Source: an uncultured Acidobacteriota bacterium (lineage in GTDB: Bacteria > Acidobacteriota > Terriglobia > UBA7540). Taken from it: a DNA stretch of 64,000 nucleotides. The DNA is taken from the NCBI GenBank assembly GCA_937900045.1, contig CALCEB010000202.1, forward strand, positions 1 through 64,000, given 5' to 3'. Below are positions 8,207 to 17,636 of this stretch, piece after piece. The translations under genes and the position numbers were made by a program. The notes beneath the pieces were generated by a model. The model made no database searches and was not told where the DNA came from. It saw only the letters and a program-made list of their open reading frames with translations. Every line of letters starts with the position of its first letter. Within the stretch, counting starts at the first letter, position 1.

Positions 8207-9037
8207 ATGCAAGGCAGAAGAGATTGCCACCATATCGAGTGGAGAGTCTTACTAGCGGTCCTTCTTTTTGGTCTTCTGGCCCGGATGGGGAAAGCGAGCA
8301 CGCCCGATAATTCGGTCATCCGTATAGGGGGAACATCCTCCTGGATGGGCGTGGCATTGCGGGACGTCAACAGCGTGGATGTTAAAGCACAGAAACTACC
8401 GGGAGACTACGGCGCGGTGATCATCAGCGTGGAAGCCAACAGCCCTGCTTCGAAAGCGGGGTTGAAATCCGGAGATGTCCTGGTTGAATTCGCCGGACGC
8501 GAGATTTGGAGCGTCGCGGAACTCGAGCGCTGGGTGGGAGATACTCCACTGGGGCGAACCGTGGAGGTTAAATTCTTCCGTGATGGTGTCTTGAAGCTTG
8601 CCAACGTGACGCTTGCATCCCGCTCCCGCGAATTTCGGATGCCCGCCATCAATATCCCGCCCATCAACATTCCGGACTTTTCGCATTTTCATTTCTTCCT
8701 GGGCCGTGCCCGGCTCGGCATCACCGGCCAAACCTTGACTCCCCAACTGGCGCAGTATTTCGGTGTGGAGGAGGGCAAGGGCGTGCTGGTGACGGAGGTC
8801 GAGTCCGGCAGCCCGGCGGAGAAGGCGGGCCTCAAGGCCGGCGATTGCATCATTCGTTTCGGCTCTGCAGAGATCCAAAGCATCACGGACTTGCAGACCG
8901 CCGTGTCAAATGCGCCGGAGAAGCAGGGATCTGCTGTAACCATCGTTCGCCATCATCGCCAGAAGGAGTTGAAAATATCGCTGCCGGTTTCACGGAACGA
9001 GTTCTCCTGGCCTGTCGCGTCGATTTCAAAATCGTGA
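8207..9037 (+). CDS. Exported protein with two PDZ domains
   Basis: 276 residues. An N-terminal hydrophobic segment (WRVLLAVLLFGLLARMG) serves as signal or anchor. Two PDZ domains follow: one around residues 45-145 with GAVIISVEANSPASKAGLKS GDVL, and a second around 165-265 with GVLVTEVESGSPAEKAGLKA GDCII. Between them is a Pro/Ile-rich linker (MPAINIPPINIPDF). There is no trypsin-like or site-2 protease domain, so unlike DegP or RseP it can only bind protein C-termini or regulate a protease encoded elsewhere. Its place at the end of a sigma/anti-sigma/DUF4097 operon suggests it detects misfolded envelope proteins. Confidence 0.85.
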   Translation: MQGRRDCHHIEWRVLLAVLLFGLLARMGKASTPDNSVIRIGGTSSWMGVALRDVNSVDVKAQKLPGDYGAVIISVEANSPASKAGLKSGDVLVEFAGREIWSVAELERWVGDTPLGRTVEVKFFRDGVLKLANVTLASRSREFRMPAINIPPINIPDFSHFHFFLGRARLGITGQTLTPQLAQYFGVEEGKGVLVTEVESGSPAEKAGLKAGDCIIRFGSAEIQSITDLQTAVSNAPEKQGSAVTIVRHHRQKELKISLPVSRNEFSWPVASISKS

Positions 9038-9059
9038 TGGGGCAACAGACTCATAGTAG

Positions 9060-9080
9060 GGGTGGCTCTTGTGGCCACCC
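9060..9080 (+). terminator. Hairpin after the PDZ gene
   Basis: GGGTGGC (9060-9066) and GCCACCC (9074-9080) form a 7-bp perfect stem with a 7-base loop, 22 bases after the stop. There is no T-tract, so it may be a dispersed palindrome or an mRNA-stabilising hairpin rather than an intrinsic terminator. Confidence 0.4.
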
Positions 9081-9571
9081 GCGGTTGCAACCAACATTGG
9101 ATTCGGATGGGGTGCCAGTCCCCCGCCTACTTATACTCCCCTCTTTTATATTGGTTATCAAAACATCCTAATTTGACATTACCCTCCCATATTTGGAATA
9201 TACAAATCCATAATCAAAGATCATGTAATTTCGGCCGTGCTTTTGTAACTTCTTCATTCAAAAGGAGGGCAGAACTAAGCAACGGCGAATCTTAAATGGC
9301 AATGATTTTGCTTGACAGAAAGTTGGCAGTTGTGTATTTTCGCTGCATCTAGTCAAAGTGTCAGCCAAAAAAGAGGGCGGTAGCCAGATGTTGTGGCCTC
9401 GAGAATGGCTCATTTAGAATTACAATCGCCAAGCCATTTGGCGCAAGCCATGTGGTGATTGATTTTTAGTTTCATTGAGAGGATTAGTAACGGAAGTCAC
9501 CCGCATTTAGGAAAATTCAATTCGGGCATTGCAAGCGACTCGGTCTGCCTTTACCGGAGGAGGTAAGGAAC
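9081..9571 (+). promoter_or_regulatory. AT-rich regulatory region of the TonB-dependent receptor
   Basis: A 490-base stretch without a credible gene, much richer in AT than its surroundings. The best promoter is TTGACA at 9312-9317, a 17-base spacer and TATTTT at 9335-9340, which would give a 5' leader of about 225 bases. A second possible pair is TTGACA near 9174 with GAATAT 17 bases on. A strong AGGAGG precedes the ATG at 9572. I found no clear operator palindrome. Confidence 0.55.
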
Positions 9572-12500
9572 ATGAGTTATGATCGGACTCCCAGGATTCT
9601 GCAATTCATTATTGGACTTGGCTTTACTGGCTTGCTTTCGGCCGGAATAGCTCTTGGTCAAGCCACTAGCACCATCACAGGCGTGGTGAGCGACCCCAGC
9701 GGCGCAGTGGTTCCTGGCGCCACCGTGACCGTGACCAACCAGGCGACGGCCGTCTCTCGCACCCACACCACCAACTCGGCTGGGGTTTATCATTTCCTGG
9801 CTTTGATTCCCGGGCATTACACCATAAAAGTAGTGGCTCGGGGTTTCGAGACCTACATCAGCAAGGATAACGTCCTGTCGGCTGACCGCGTATTCGGGCT
9901 GAATGTCACGCTGAAAGTGGGCGCGGAAACGCAGACGGTGACTGTGGAGTCGGCGGCGCCGATGGTGAACACGCAAGAAGGCCGGCTGTCCGACCTGGTA
10001 TCCGGGTCGGAAGCGGTGCAGTTGCCCCTAAACGGCCGCAACATCTATCAGTTGATGCAGCTCGTGCCCGGCGCGGTCAATTCAGTCCAGGTCGATTTTG
10101 AGGCTGGTGCCGGCGGCGCAATGACCAACATCAACGGCACGCGCGCCAATTTCAACGGTTTCCTGTTGGATGGCGTGGCCAACAAAGGCTTAAGCGGCGG
10201 CTCAGATGCAGGTCCGGCGCCGGACTTTGTGCAGGAGTTTCGCATTCAAACCAACGACTTTTCCGCGCAGTATTCGGAGAGCGCTGGGTCGATTACCGAC
10301 GTCAGCATCAAGTCCGGCACCAACCAGTTCCATGGTGACCTTTTCGAGTTCATGCGCAATGACGCGCTGAACGCCCGCAACTTTTTCTCCGGACCGACGG
10401 TGGATCCGTGGAAACTGAACCAGTTCGGCGGCACCATCGGCGGCCCCATTAAGAAGGACAAGCTTTTCTTTTTTGCTGGCTACCAGGGTGAGCGATTCCG
10501 GACGCAAGCTCCCGCACAATACACCACGGAGACCCCTCAATTTGCCAGCGCCGTGGAGAGCACTCTGCCGAGTTCGGTGGCGGCCCTGCTCTACAAGAAC
10601 TTCCCAGCGCCGGCCCCTGCCTTTGGCATCCAGACGGTGGGACAGGTCGCGGCAGCGCAGGCCACAAGCGAAGGCTGGCCCATCGGCTCGCCTTATGCGG
10701 GTACCGCCATGCTCACCGACCCGATCATGGCTTATACCGATCCCTGCTTCCTGAACCAGTTCAACCTCTTTGGGCAACCGTCCTATCCGGGCGGCCCGCC
10801 TTTGGGAAACGCCCAGGCTTTGGCTAACAGAATGGCGTCGCTGGTGGGTGTGACCAACGGCGAGCAAGCGCAGATTGCGAAGAACATTGCCGCTGTTCCT
10901 GGCTGTGCGGGCTTGTCGGCGCCGGGAGTCCAGGCTGGGGCTCTGGGGGCGAACGCGCCCATGCAGGGCTTTGTCAACGCGTCATCCGCCACCCGCACTC
11001 TCAACCAGTTCTATGACGGCGATGAGTACGTAGGCCGCATCGATTATCAAGGCGACACCAACCGCATTTTCGGCAGGTTCTACTGGCAGGCAAACTCCGA
11101 TCCAAACGGGGTAGTTGCAAGCTATACCACGCGAGGCTTCACGGTTCCAACCACCAACTCTTTTCCAGGCGCTGCCTTTGGCTTTACACATAATTTTTCC
11201 GCCAATACCATCAATGAATTTCACGCCGGCTGGATCCGCAATCAGACAAGCTCCATCCCGAGCGGCTCTAATTTCGGAGTTCCTTCCATCAGCTTTGACA
11301 ATGGAGTGGCGCTGTTTGGCGCTTACAATGGCTTCCCGCAGTTCTTCAATGAAGACGTTTTCGACCTGCAGGACATGGTCGCAATCGTCAAGGGCGCTCA
11401 CTCTTTGAAAATCGGATGGGAAGGCCGCAGGAATTACGAGAACAGCCAGTTCAACGTAGGCCGGCCCAGCTACGCCTTCTTCGACCCGATCTACTTTGCC
11501 GCAGATCAACCTTATGCCCAGTTCTCCGGCGTGAACCCGGCCCTGGTCGGCGGAGGCACCCCGGCCCTCGACACCAACATTCGCGCCTGGCGCAATTACG
11601 AGGTCGGCGCCTTCTTCCAGGATGACTGGAAGGTGAAGAAAAACCTAACACTTAACTTGGGCCTCCGCTGGGACTATTTCAGCCCCCATACCGAGAAATA
11701 CAATAAGGCCACGCAGTTCTCCAATTACTTCAATCTTCCGTCGGTCAACTGTCAGACCTTCCTCTCCGGCAAATGCCTGGCGCCCGCCGGGGACACGAAT
11801 ACGCCCAATGGCGGATTTACCGGCGCGCCCTCGTTGTTCCCATCCATCTATACCAATTTCGGGCCACGCCTCGGTTTTGCCTGGGACCCGACCGGTTCCG
11901 GGAAGACGTCTATACGCGGCGGGTTCGCCATCCAGTATGAGGAAAGCTTCTACAACGCCCTGTCCAACTCGCGCTGGAACCTCCCATACTACTCGTTTAA
12001 CGAGGCCGGGCCACTTTTTGGCCTTCCAGGTCTTCCCACTTACGGGCCAACCCTTCCCAGTGGCCTGCCTGCTACGGGCATCGCTCCGTCCTACACCGGC
12101 TCCCCCACTCAGCCTGGGGCCATCGGCAACGGCCCGGCAGGGGTCGGCTTCGCCGGCAACATCATGGGGTGGTTCCCCGGCAACCCCAATAAAGCGGCAC
12201 TAACCGGCATTCCCAGTCCCGATTACAGACTGCCTTACTACGAAAATGCCTTCTTCGGGATTCAGCGGGAAATCGCTCCCAATACCGTCCTCATGCTTAA
12301 TTACGTCGGCACTTGGGGTCGGCATCTGTTCTGGGCAGAAGATCCGAACCGTGTAGTGGGAGGCTTCCAGAACACCGTCACCACGCCTGTCACTAATCCT
12401 TGCAACGGACAACCGGTGTTCAACACCCCGTTGCTCAACCCTTGCTTTGGAGCCCTGCGGACCTGGGATACATCGGTCAATTCCAATTACAATGCTTTGC

Positions 12501-13321
12501 AGTTCTCCGTCAAGCGGGAAGCCACCCACGGCCTCACGTTTGAGTCCAATTATACATACAGCCACACCCTGGATTACCGCTCCACTTGGCACGGTCTGAC
12601 CAGCGGCGGCTCGGCAACCGACGCTAACGCCGTGGGCGAGGCCGGTTACTCCTTGGATCCGAACAGGGTTTTCCTGGAGTACGCCAATAGCCTTTATGAC
12701 GTTCCGCAGGTCTGGGTTACGAACGTCATGTGGGAGTTGCCCTGGTTGAGGTCTCAACAGGGCTTTGTCGGCCATTTGCTGGGAGGCTGGACTGCCAATG
12801 GTATCGAGACTCTCCAGTCCGGCTTCCCATTCACGATAGGAGCTTCGGCTGACTACAACGGTGATGGAATCCGTAGCCAACGGCCGGATGTACCGTCATT
12901 CGGCAATAGCATTCCCTTCTCGCCCTTCGCCTTTGAGCAAGGTTCGTCCGGAAACGCTTCGGGCCTCAGCATAATGCAGCTCTACGGTCCTGGAAATCCA
13001 AGCGCGACCTGCAGTGGTGCCTATGGTTGTGCCGGCGTGTGGCCCATTCCAAAACCCGGTACCGATGGGACCTTGGGCCGCAATACTTTCAGAGGCCCGG
13101 GCATTGCTGAAACCGATTTCTCGCTGTTCAAGGAGATAAAGCTCAACGAGCGTTACAGCATGGAATTCCGGGGCGAGTTCTTCAATCTCTTTAATAGGAC
13201 AAACCTTGGGTCGGTGAATGGCCCGGCGCCGGATGCCAACTTGAGTCAGGCGGCTTTCGGCTTGGCGCAAGCAGCTCTCGACCCCAGGGAAATTCAGTTC
13301 GGTCTGAAGTTGTTCTTCTAG
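9572..13321 (+). CDS. TonB-dependent receptor, Oar-like, with carboxypeptidase-regulatory domain
   Basis: 1249 residues. A signal peptide (FTGLLSAGIALGQA) is followed at about residues 32-115 by a carboxypeptidase-regulatory-like beta sandwich (TITGVVSDPSGAVVPGATVT ... NSAGVYHFLALIPGHYTIKV). Next comes a plug domain with LPLNGRNIYQLMQLVPGAV and NINGTRANFNGFLLDGV. The remaining 900 residues form a beta barrel, with strand segments such as NLTLNLGLRWDYFSPH, and end in LKLFF, the C-terminal aromatic signal for outer-membrane insertion. It imports or binds a large ligand using TonB energy; there is no SusD gene beside it, as is usual for these receptors in Acidobacteria. The start has an AGGAGG site. 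A rho-independent terminator follows. Confidence 0.92.
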   Translation: MSYDRTPRILQFIIGLGFTGLLSAGIALGQATSTITGVVSDPSGAVVPGATVTVTNQATAVSRTHTTNSAGVYHFLALIPGHYTIKVVARGFETYISKDNVLSADRVFGLNVTLKVGAETQTVTVESAAPMVNTQEGRLSDLVSGSEAVQLPLNGRNIYQLMQLVPGAVNSVQVDFEAGAGGAMTNINGTRANFNGFLLDGVANKGLSGGSDAGPAPDFVQEFRIQTNDFSAQYSESAGSITDVSIKSGTNQFHGDLFEFMRNDALNARNFFSGPTVDPWKLNQFGGTIGGPIKKDKLFFFAGYQGERFRTQAPAQYTTETPQFASAVESTLPSSVAALLYKNFPAPAPAFGIQTVGQVAAAQATSEGWPIGSPYAGTAMLTDPIMAYTDPCFLNQFNLFGQPSYPGGPPLGNAQALANRMASLVGVTNGEQAQIAKNIAAVPGCAGLSAPGVQAGALGANAPMQGFVNASSATRTLNQFYDGDEYVGRIDYQGDTNRIFGRFYWQANSDPNGVVASYTTRGFTVPTTNSFPGAAFGFTHNFSANTINEFHAGWIRNQTSSIPSGSNFGVPSISFDNGVALFGAYNGFPQFFNEDVFDLQDMVAIVKGAHSLKIGWEGRRNYENSQFNVGRPSYAFFDPIYFAADQPYAQFSGVNPALVGGGTPALDTNIRAWRNYEVGAFFQDDWKVKKNLTLNLGLRWDYFSPHTEKYNKATQFSNYFNLPSVNCQTFLSGKCLAPAGDTNTPNGGFTGAPSLFPSIYTNFGPRLGFAWDPTGSGKTSIRGGFAIQYEESFYNALSNSRWNLPYYSFNEAGPLFGLPGLPTYGPTLPSGLPATGIAPSYTGSPTQPGAIGNGPAGVGFAGNIMGWFPGNPNKAALTGIPSPDYRLPYYENAFFGIQREIAPNTVLMLNYVGTWGRHLFWAEDPNRVVGGFQNTVTTPVTNPCNGQPVFNTPLLNPCFGALRTWDTSVNSNYNALQFSVKREATHGLTFESNYTYSHTLDYRSTWHGLTSGGSATDANAVGEAGYSLDPNRVFLEYANSLYDVPQVWVTNVMWELPWLRSQQGFVGHLLGGWTANGIETLQSGFPFTIGASADYNGDGIRSQRPDVPSFGNSIPFSPFAFEQGSSGNASGLSIMQLYGPGNPSATCSGAYGCAGVWPIPKPGTDGTLGRNTFRGPGIAETDFSLFKEIKLNERYSMEFRGEFFNLFNRTNLGSVNGPAPDANLSQAAFGLAQAALDPREIQFGLKLFF

Positions 13322-13354
13322 CGGTTGTGGCGTGTTTGGCTATGGATGAAAAGG

Positions 13355-13376
13355 GGATGGCTCCGGCCATCCTTTA
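13355..13376 (+). terminator. Rho-independent terminator of the TonB-dependent receptor gene
   Basis: A perfect 7-bp stem, GGATGGC (13355-13361) / GCCATCC (13366-13372), with a TCCG tetraloop, is preceded by an A-rich run and followed by TTTAT, 34 bases after the stop codon. Confidence 0.7.
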
Positions 13377-13399
13377 TCTGAATAGGAACATGGCGGTAA

Positions 13400-13591
13400 G
13401 GATTAAGCCCAACACTATTCACTTAAGCGTAGCGCAGTCTTGCGCCGCAATCGAGGGCGGATGTCATGCTGAGCGAAGCGAAGCATCGGGTTGTAAATCA
13501 ATGGGAAAAGCAGATTCTTCGCTGCGCTCAGAATGACCGGTGCGTAAATTCTGCGCGCCATCCGCTAAGTGAACAGTATTGGGCTTAATCC
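13400..13591. mobile_element. MITE-like element, family B copy 2 (192 bp)
   Basis: The 30-base ends at 13400-13429 and 13562-13591 are inverted repeats (outer part GGATTAAGCCCAA, then ACTGTTCACTTA with few mismatches). They match the ends of 5394-5585 and the total length is identical. The interior differs: it carries a hairpin starting TGTCATGCTGAGCGAAGCGA and closing with its near-complement. The right arm supplies the last codon and stop of the methyltransferase gene on the minus strand. Confidence 0.65.
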
Positions 13592-14226
13592 TCGGTATCC
13601 GCGGGCTTGGCTGGAATGCTGTCCACTTCGGGCCGTCTCGCCACCAGCGTGCAAAATCGCTTCACGGTCTGGCCCGGAGCAAGGAAAGAGTCCAGCTGTA
13701 GATATTCTACTTCCCATCCCGTGAAAGACTCAGGCAGCTCGTATTCAGCAAACAAGTAATATCCGTCTGGCTCGAACATGCCAAAATACGTAGTGCCGTG
13801 AATGAGGACGTTCACGGCAGCAATTCCGCCGGGCCTGACCCATTCTTTCAAGCGGACCAGTCCTTGGCGCGCGTCCTCCTTCGGGAAGAACATAAAAAGA
13901 CCGATTGCCACTACACTGTCAAACTGCTTTTCAACGGCAAAATTCCTCAAGTCAGCCTCGCGCGCGATGATGGCCAGCTTTTGCTCCTCAGCGCGGCGAG
14001 CGAGGTCCGCAATCGCCGCAGGGCTGGCGTCGAGCGCGGTGACACGGCAACCGTCCGCCGCTGCCGCGATGGAAAGGTTGCCGAGACCGCATCCGAGGTC
14101 GAGAACCTCGCCGAAGACGAACGGCGCCACGGCGCGTTCGAAAGGATTCAGATTGTAATCACGCGCCGCAGCTTGCTGCTGGAACTGGCGCTCAAAAAAC
14201 TCCACAGTACGGTTCTTCACGGACAT
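13585..14226 (-). CDS. Class I SAM-dependent methyltransferase (TehB-like)
   Basis: 213 residues from the ATG at 14226 (a TTG at 14238 is possible). Motif I is VLDLGCGLGNLSIAAA, the acidic loop after strand 2 is VTALDASPAAI, and motif II/III appear in FDSVVAIGLFMFF and LKEWVRPGGIAAVN. The latter half (TTYFGMFEPDGYYLFAEYEL) resembles TehB, which methylates tellurite and other oxyanions, but the family also covers many small-molecule enzymes. The gene stands alone. Its final Asp codon and stop fall inside the family B element, so the natural C-terminus may have been changed by that insertion. Confidence 0.75.
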   Translation of the reverse strand: MSVKNRTVEFFERQFQQQAAARDYNLNPFERAVAPFVFGEVLDLGCGLGNLSIAAAADGCRVTALDASPAAIADLARRAEEQKLAIIAREADLRNFAVEKQFDSVVAIGLFMFFPKEDARQGLVRLKEWVRPGGIAAVNVLIHGTTYFGMFEPDGYYLFAEYELPESFTGWEVEYLQLDSFLAPGQTVKRFCTLVARRPEVDSIPAKPADTED

Positions 14227-14255
14227 GACCTTGCTCAATGACTCTTCCCCCTCCC

Positions 14256-14318
14256 CAGATTATAAATTGTTGTAGCAACAATTGCTGTAGCGCCGCGACA
14301 GCAAACTGCGTCACTACC
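14256..14318. repeat. Partial family A element (right end only)
   Basis: CAGCAAACTGCGTCACTACC (14299-14318) is the complement of the family A terminal sequence GGTAGTG..CAGTTTGCTG, and is preceded by a short GTTGTAGCAACAATTGCTGTAGCG palindromic segment. No matching left end is present. It lies between the methyltransferase and the RND efflux cluster. Confidence 0.45.
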
Positions 14319-14391
14319 TTTTCCTGACGGAAGAAGAAAGTAGGAGCGCCCAGGTTACAAACACGCAGATCGCACTTGACAGAGCTACGCC

Positions 14392-17300
14392 CTACGCGCG
14401 GGGGCGCGGCGCGAAGCGCCCGAATCGCAATGAGAGCGTGGGCAAGACGAGCAGGTTGAGCAGCGTGGAAGTGATCAGCCCGCCCAGGATGACGATGGCC
14501 ATTGGGCCTTCGACCTCGCGGCCGGGATCGCCACTGCCCATTGCCAAGGGCAACAAACCGAGGCCGGTAACGAGCGCGGTCATCAGGATCGGAGCGAGCC
14601 GTTCACCGGCTCCTCGAAGCGCCGCCTCCAGGCCCCAGGCCATTCCTTCTGCGTCCACCAGATGCTCGTAATGGGAAATCAGCATGATGGAGTTGCGAAG
14701 CGTGATGCCGAAAAGCGTGACAAACCCGACGAGCGCGCCGAGGGAAAGCTCACCCCCGGTGAGCCAGGCGGCGAAGATGCCGCCTACGAGCGCGAACGGG
14801 AGATTCGCGAGCACGAGCAGCAGGTTTCGATAGTGGCCCATCACGACCAAGAGGAGCAGGATGATGCCGAGGGCCGCGAGCAGCGAATGCGCCACCAGGT
14901 CATAATTCGAACGCGCCTGCTCTTGCGCGGCGCCACCGAAAGAGAAGTAAGTGCCGGGAGGGAAGGAGAGCCGCGAAAGGCGGCGATTCGCCTGGGCGAG
15001 AAAAGCGCTGAGGCCGCGTCCCTGCACGTCACAGGTCACTGATTCCACGCGCAGCGCGCCTTCGTGCTGGATGATATAACGGCCCGTCGTCTCATAGATA
15101 TCCGCAAGCTGGCCGAGCGTAACGTAATTGCCGCCGGGACCGAGCAAGGGCAGTGCGGAGATGGCTTCAACGGTGCGCCGCTCGGAGGGTTCAAGGATAA
15201 CGGAAACGTCGAAAACGCGGCTACCCTGGTAGACTTGCCCGGCCACCTCGCCGCTGTAGGCGGTTCGCACTGCGTCGAGTAGCTGAACCGGATCGAAGCC
15301 CCAGCGTTTCACATCGGCGGGCCGAAGACGCACCACCACCTCCGGCGCGCCGGGCGGAGACTGAAGCTGGACGTTGGAGACTCCGGGGACGCCTCCGAGC
15401 GCTTGCGCCACTTGCTGCGCCTTACGGTCAAGCTCGTCCAGATCGTCTCCAAAAACGTTTACCACCACGCCGGAGGTGTAGCCGGAAATCGTCTCATCGA
15501 TGCGCTCAACCAGAAAGTTGTTCACCGAAAAGACGGCGCCTCCCAGTTTGGCTACGGCTCTGTGAATATCATGGAGGGCGGTCTGGTACTGTGCGCCGTT
15601 CCGGACGTTGAGGGCCACTTCGAACTCGCTGGCGTGAGTGCCGTGCGTGTCATCGGCGAGTTCGGCTCTGCCGGCGCGCTGCGCCACGAGGCGCACGGAA
15701 GGGATTTTCAGCAAGACCTGAGTCAGCCGGTTACCCATCCGCAGGTTCTGGCGGATCGATGTGCCCGGAACCATCGTCATGTGCACGGTGAGATTGCCCT
15801 CCCGCAACGGGGGAATGAACGAGACGTCAAGCGAGGGCAGAATCGCCACGCCGGCCAGTAACACCAGAACGACTCCGGCTAGCACCAGTCCGGGCCAGCG
15901 CTCCACGGCCAGCAACACACGGCGGTAAGCGCGTTTGAGAAGGCGAACGAGGGGTGGATCGGGTTGAGGAAGATCGCGGTTAGCGAGCAGGACGAGGCTC
16001 AGCGCCGGTGTCACCGTCAGCGCCACCAGAAGCGAAAAAAGGATCGACAAGATGTAGGCGGCGGCAAGAGGAGAAAAGATGCGGCCAGCGATCCCGGAAA
16101 GCGTGAGCACCGGAAAAAAGACCAGGATGACGGCAAAGGTGGCGTATACCACCGCGCTCCTTACTTCGACCGAGGCGTCGAGCACGACGCGCCAGGCGGC
16201 GCGAGGCTTTTCCGCCGCGCGGTTTTCCCGCAAGCGCCGGTAGATATTCTCCACGTCGATGACGGCATCATCCACGACCTCGCCGATGGCGATGGCCAGT
16301 CCGCCGAGCGTCATCGTGTTCACGCTCAGTCCGAAGCGTTCCAGCACAATCACTCCGCCGAGCAGCGAAAGGGGAATCGCCACGCAGGAAATCGCCGCGG
16401 TGCGAAGATTGAAGAGAAACAAGAAGAGCACGGCAATGACGAGGACGGCGCCGATGAGTAAGGAACGGCGAACGTTATGTAGCGCCGTCACGACGAAGTC
16501 TGCGGGGCGGAAGATGTCGCTGCGCTCTACAATCCCCGCTTTCTTGAGGCCCGGCTTGAGTTCGGCCAAAGCCTGGTCGATGCCGCGTGTCACTTGCAGG
16601 GTGTTGGCGCCGTACTGTGAAGAGACCATCAGAATGACCCCGGGCTGTCCCATGATGGATGCGCCGCCGACGGGGGGCGCCGGGGCGGCCATTACTTTGC
16701 TTACGTCTCCCAAGGTGACGCTGGCTCCGTTTTGATGAACCAGGACCGTCCGCGCGAGGGTTGCGGGCGTGAGCGATTGGCCCTCGCTTTGAAGGATGAT
16801 GCGCTGGTTCGCGGTCGAGACGAACCCTGCGCCTCGAATTCCCGTAGCGCGCTGGGCGGCCGCGATGACCTCGGTCACGGAGAGGCCGTGCTGGATGAGG
16901 CGGCCGGGGTCAAACTGGATCTGAATCTGCCGCGTCATCGCGCCGAACACCGCTACTTTGGCGACGCCAGTAACCGCCAGCAGGCGCCGCTTTACCACCC
17001 AGTCGGCCGTGGTGGTCAGATCCATGAGCGATAGCGTCCGCGAGGTAAGGCCGACGGCCATCACCACGCTCGTGGAAGACGTGAGCGGCGTCATGATGGG
17101 AGTAACCCCTGCCGGGATTTGCCCGGTTAGAGTAGTCAGCCGTTCGGCAACGAGCTGGCGGTCGCGGTAAACGTTGCCGGTATCGTTGAAGACGACGTTG
17201 ATGACAGAGAGTCCTTGAATCGAGCCGGACCGGACCACGCTCACGCCGGTCACGCCCACGATGACATTCTCGATGGGCTGCGTCACGAGTTCTTCCACCT

Positions 17301-17478
17301 GTTGCGGCGAAAGGCCTGGGGCCTCCACTTGAATGGAGACTTCGGGCGGGGCGAACTCGGGAAAAACGTCGTAGCTCGCGATGCGAAGGGAATAGACGCC
17401 ATCGGCGAGCAACGCACACGCCAGCGCGATCACTACCCCCCGATGACGCAACGAAAAGCGAACAATGGATTTCAGCAT
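14392..17478 (-). CDS. HME-type RND heavy-metal efflux permease (CzcA/CusA family)
   Basis: 1028 residues, the full length of an RND pump with twelve membrane helices. The N-terminus (IVRFSLRHRGVVIALACALL) and EVSIQVEAPGLSPQQVEELV are typical of CzcA/CusA proteins. The proton-relay helix reads GEVVDDAVIDVENIYRRL, with two Asp and one Glu, close to the divalent-cation HME subclass and not the single-Asp CusA form. The pump spans the inner membrane and drives cytoplasmic or periplasmic metal out through a partner channel using proton influx. It is the last gene of a three-gene minus-strand operon with the adaptor (about 160 bases upstream) and the TolC-like lipoprotein. No metal sensor gene is adjacent. 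The transported metal is not readable from sequence. Confidence 0.88.
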   Translation of the reverse strand: MLKSIVRFSLRHRGVVIALACALLADGVYSLRIASYDVFPEFAPPEVSIQVEAPGLSPQQVEELVTQPIENVIVGVTGVSVVRSGSIQGLSVINVVFNDTGNVYRDRQLVAERLTTLTGQIPAGVTPIMTPLTSSTSVVMAVGLTSRTLSLMDLTTTADWVVKRRLLAVTGVAKVAVFGAMTRQIQIQFDPGRLIQHGLSVTEVIAAAQRATGIRGAGFVSTANQRIILQSEGQSLTPATLARTVLVHQNGASVTLGDVSKVMAAPAPPVGGASIMGQPGVILMVSSQYGANTLQVTRGIDQALAELKPGLKKAGIVERSDIFRPADFVVTALHNVRRSLLIGAVLVIAVLFLFLFNLRTAAISCVAIPLSLLGGVIVLERFGLSVNTMTLGGLAIAIGEVVDDAVIDVENIYRRLRENRAAEKPRAAWRVVLDASVEVRSAVVYATFAVILVFFPVLTLSGIAGRIFSPLAAAYILSILFSLLVALTVTPALSLVLLANRDLPQPDPPLVRLLKRAYRRVLLAVERWPGLVLAGVVLVLLAGVAILPSLDVSFIPPLREGNLTVHMTMVPGTSIRQNLRMGNRLTQVLLKIPSVRLVAQRAGRAELADDTHGTHASEFEVALNVRNGAQYQTALHDIHRAVAKLGGAVFSVNNFLVERIDETISGYTSGVVVNVFGDDLDELDRKAQQVAQALGGVPGVSNVQLQSPPGAPEVVVRLRPADVKRWGFDPVQLLDAVRTAYSGEVAGQVYQGSRVFDVSVILEPSERRTVEAISALPLLGPGGNYVTLGQLADIYETTGRYIIQHEGALRVESVTCDVQGRGLSAFLAQANRRLSRLSFPPGTYFSFGGAAQEQARSNYDLVAHSLLAALGIILLLLVVMGHYRNLLLVLANLPFALVGGIFAAWLTGGELSLGALVGFVTLFGITLRNSIMLISHYEHLVDAEGMAWGLEAALRGAGERLAPILMTALVTGLGLLPLAMGSGDPGREVEGPMAIVILGGLITSTLLNLLVLPTLSLRFGRFAPRPRA

Positions 17479-17636
17479 GACCTTCCTCTACGTTTCACAG
17501 AAGAACCGTTCATCAGCAAGGGCGGTCTTGATGGCAAGATCGTGAATAATCCGGGTTTTTGCCGCAAAAGCCCTCACCCACCCCAGCTCACGAGGTCATT
17601 GCTCTCCCAAAGTGAGTGGGCTTGGGATGAGGGGGC

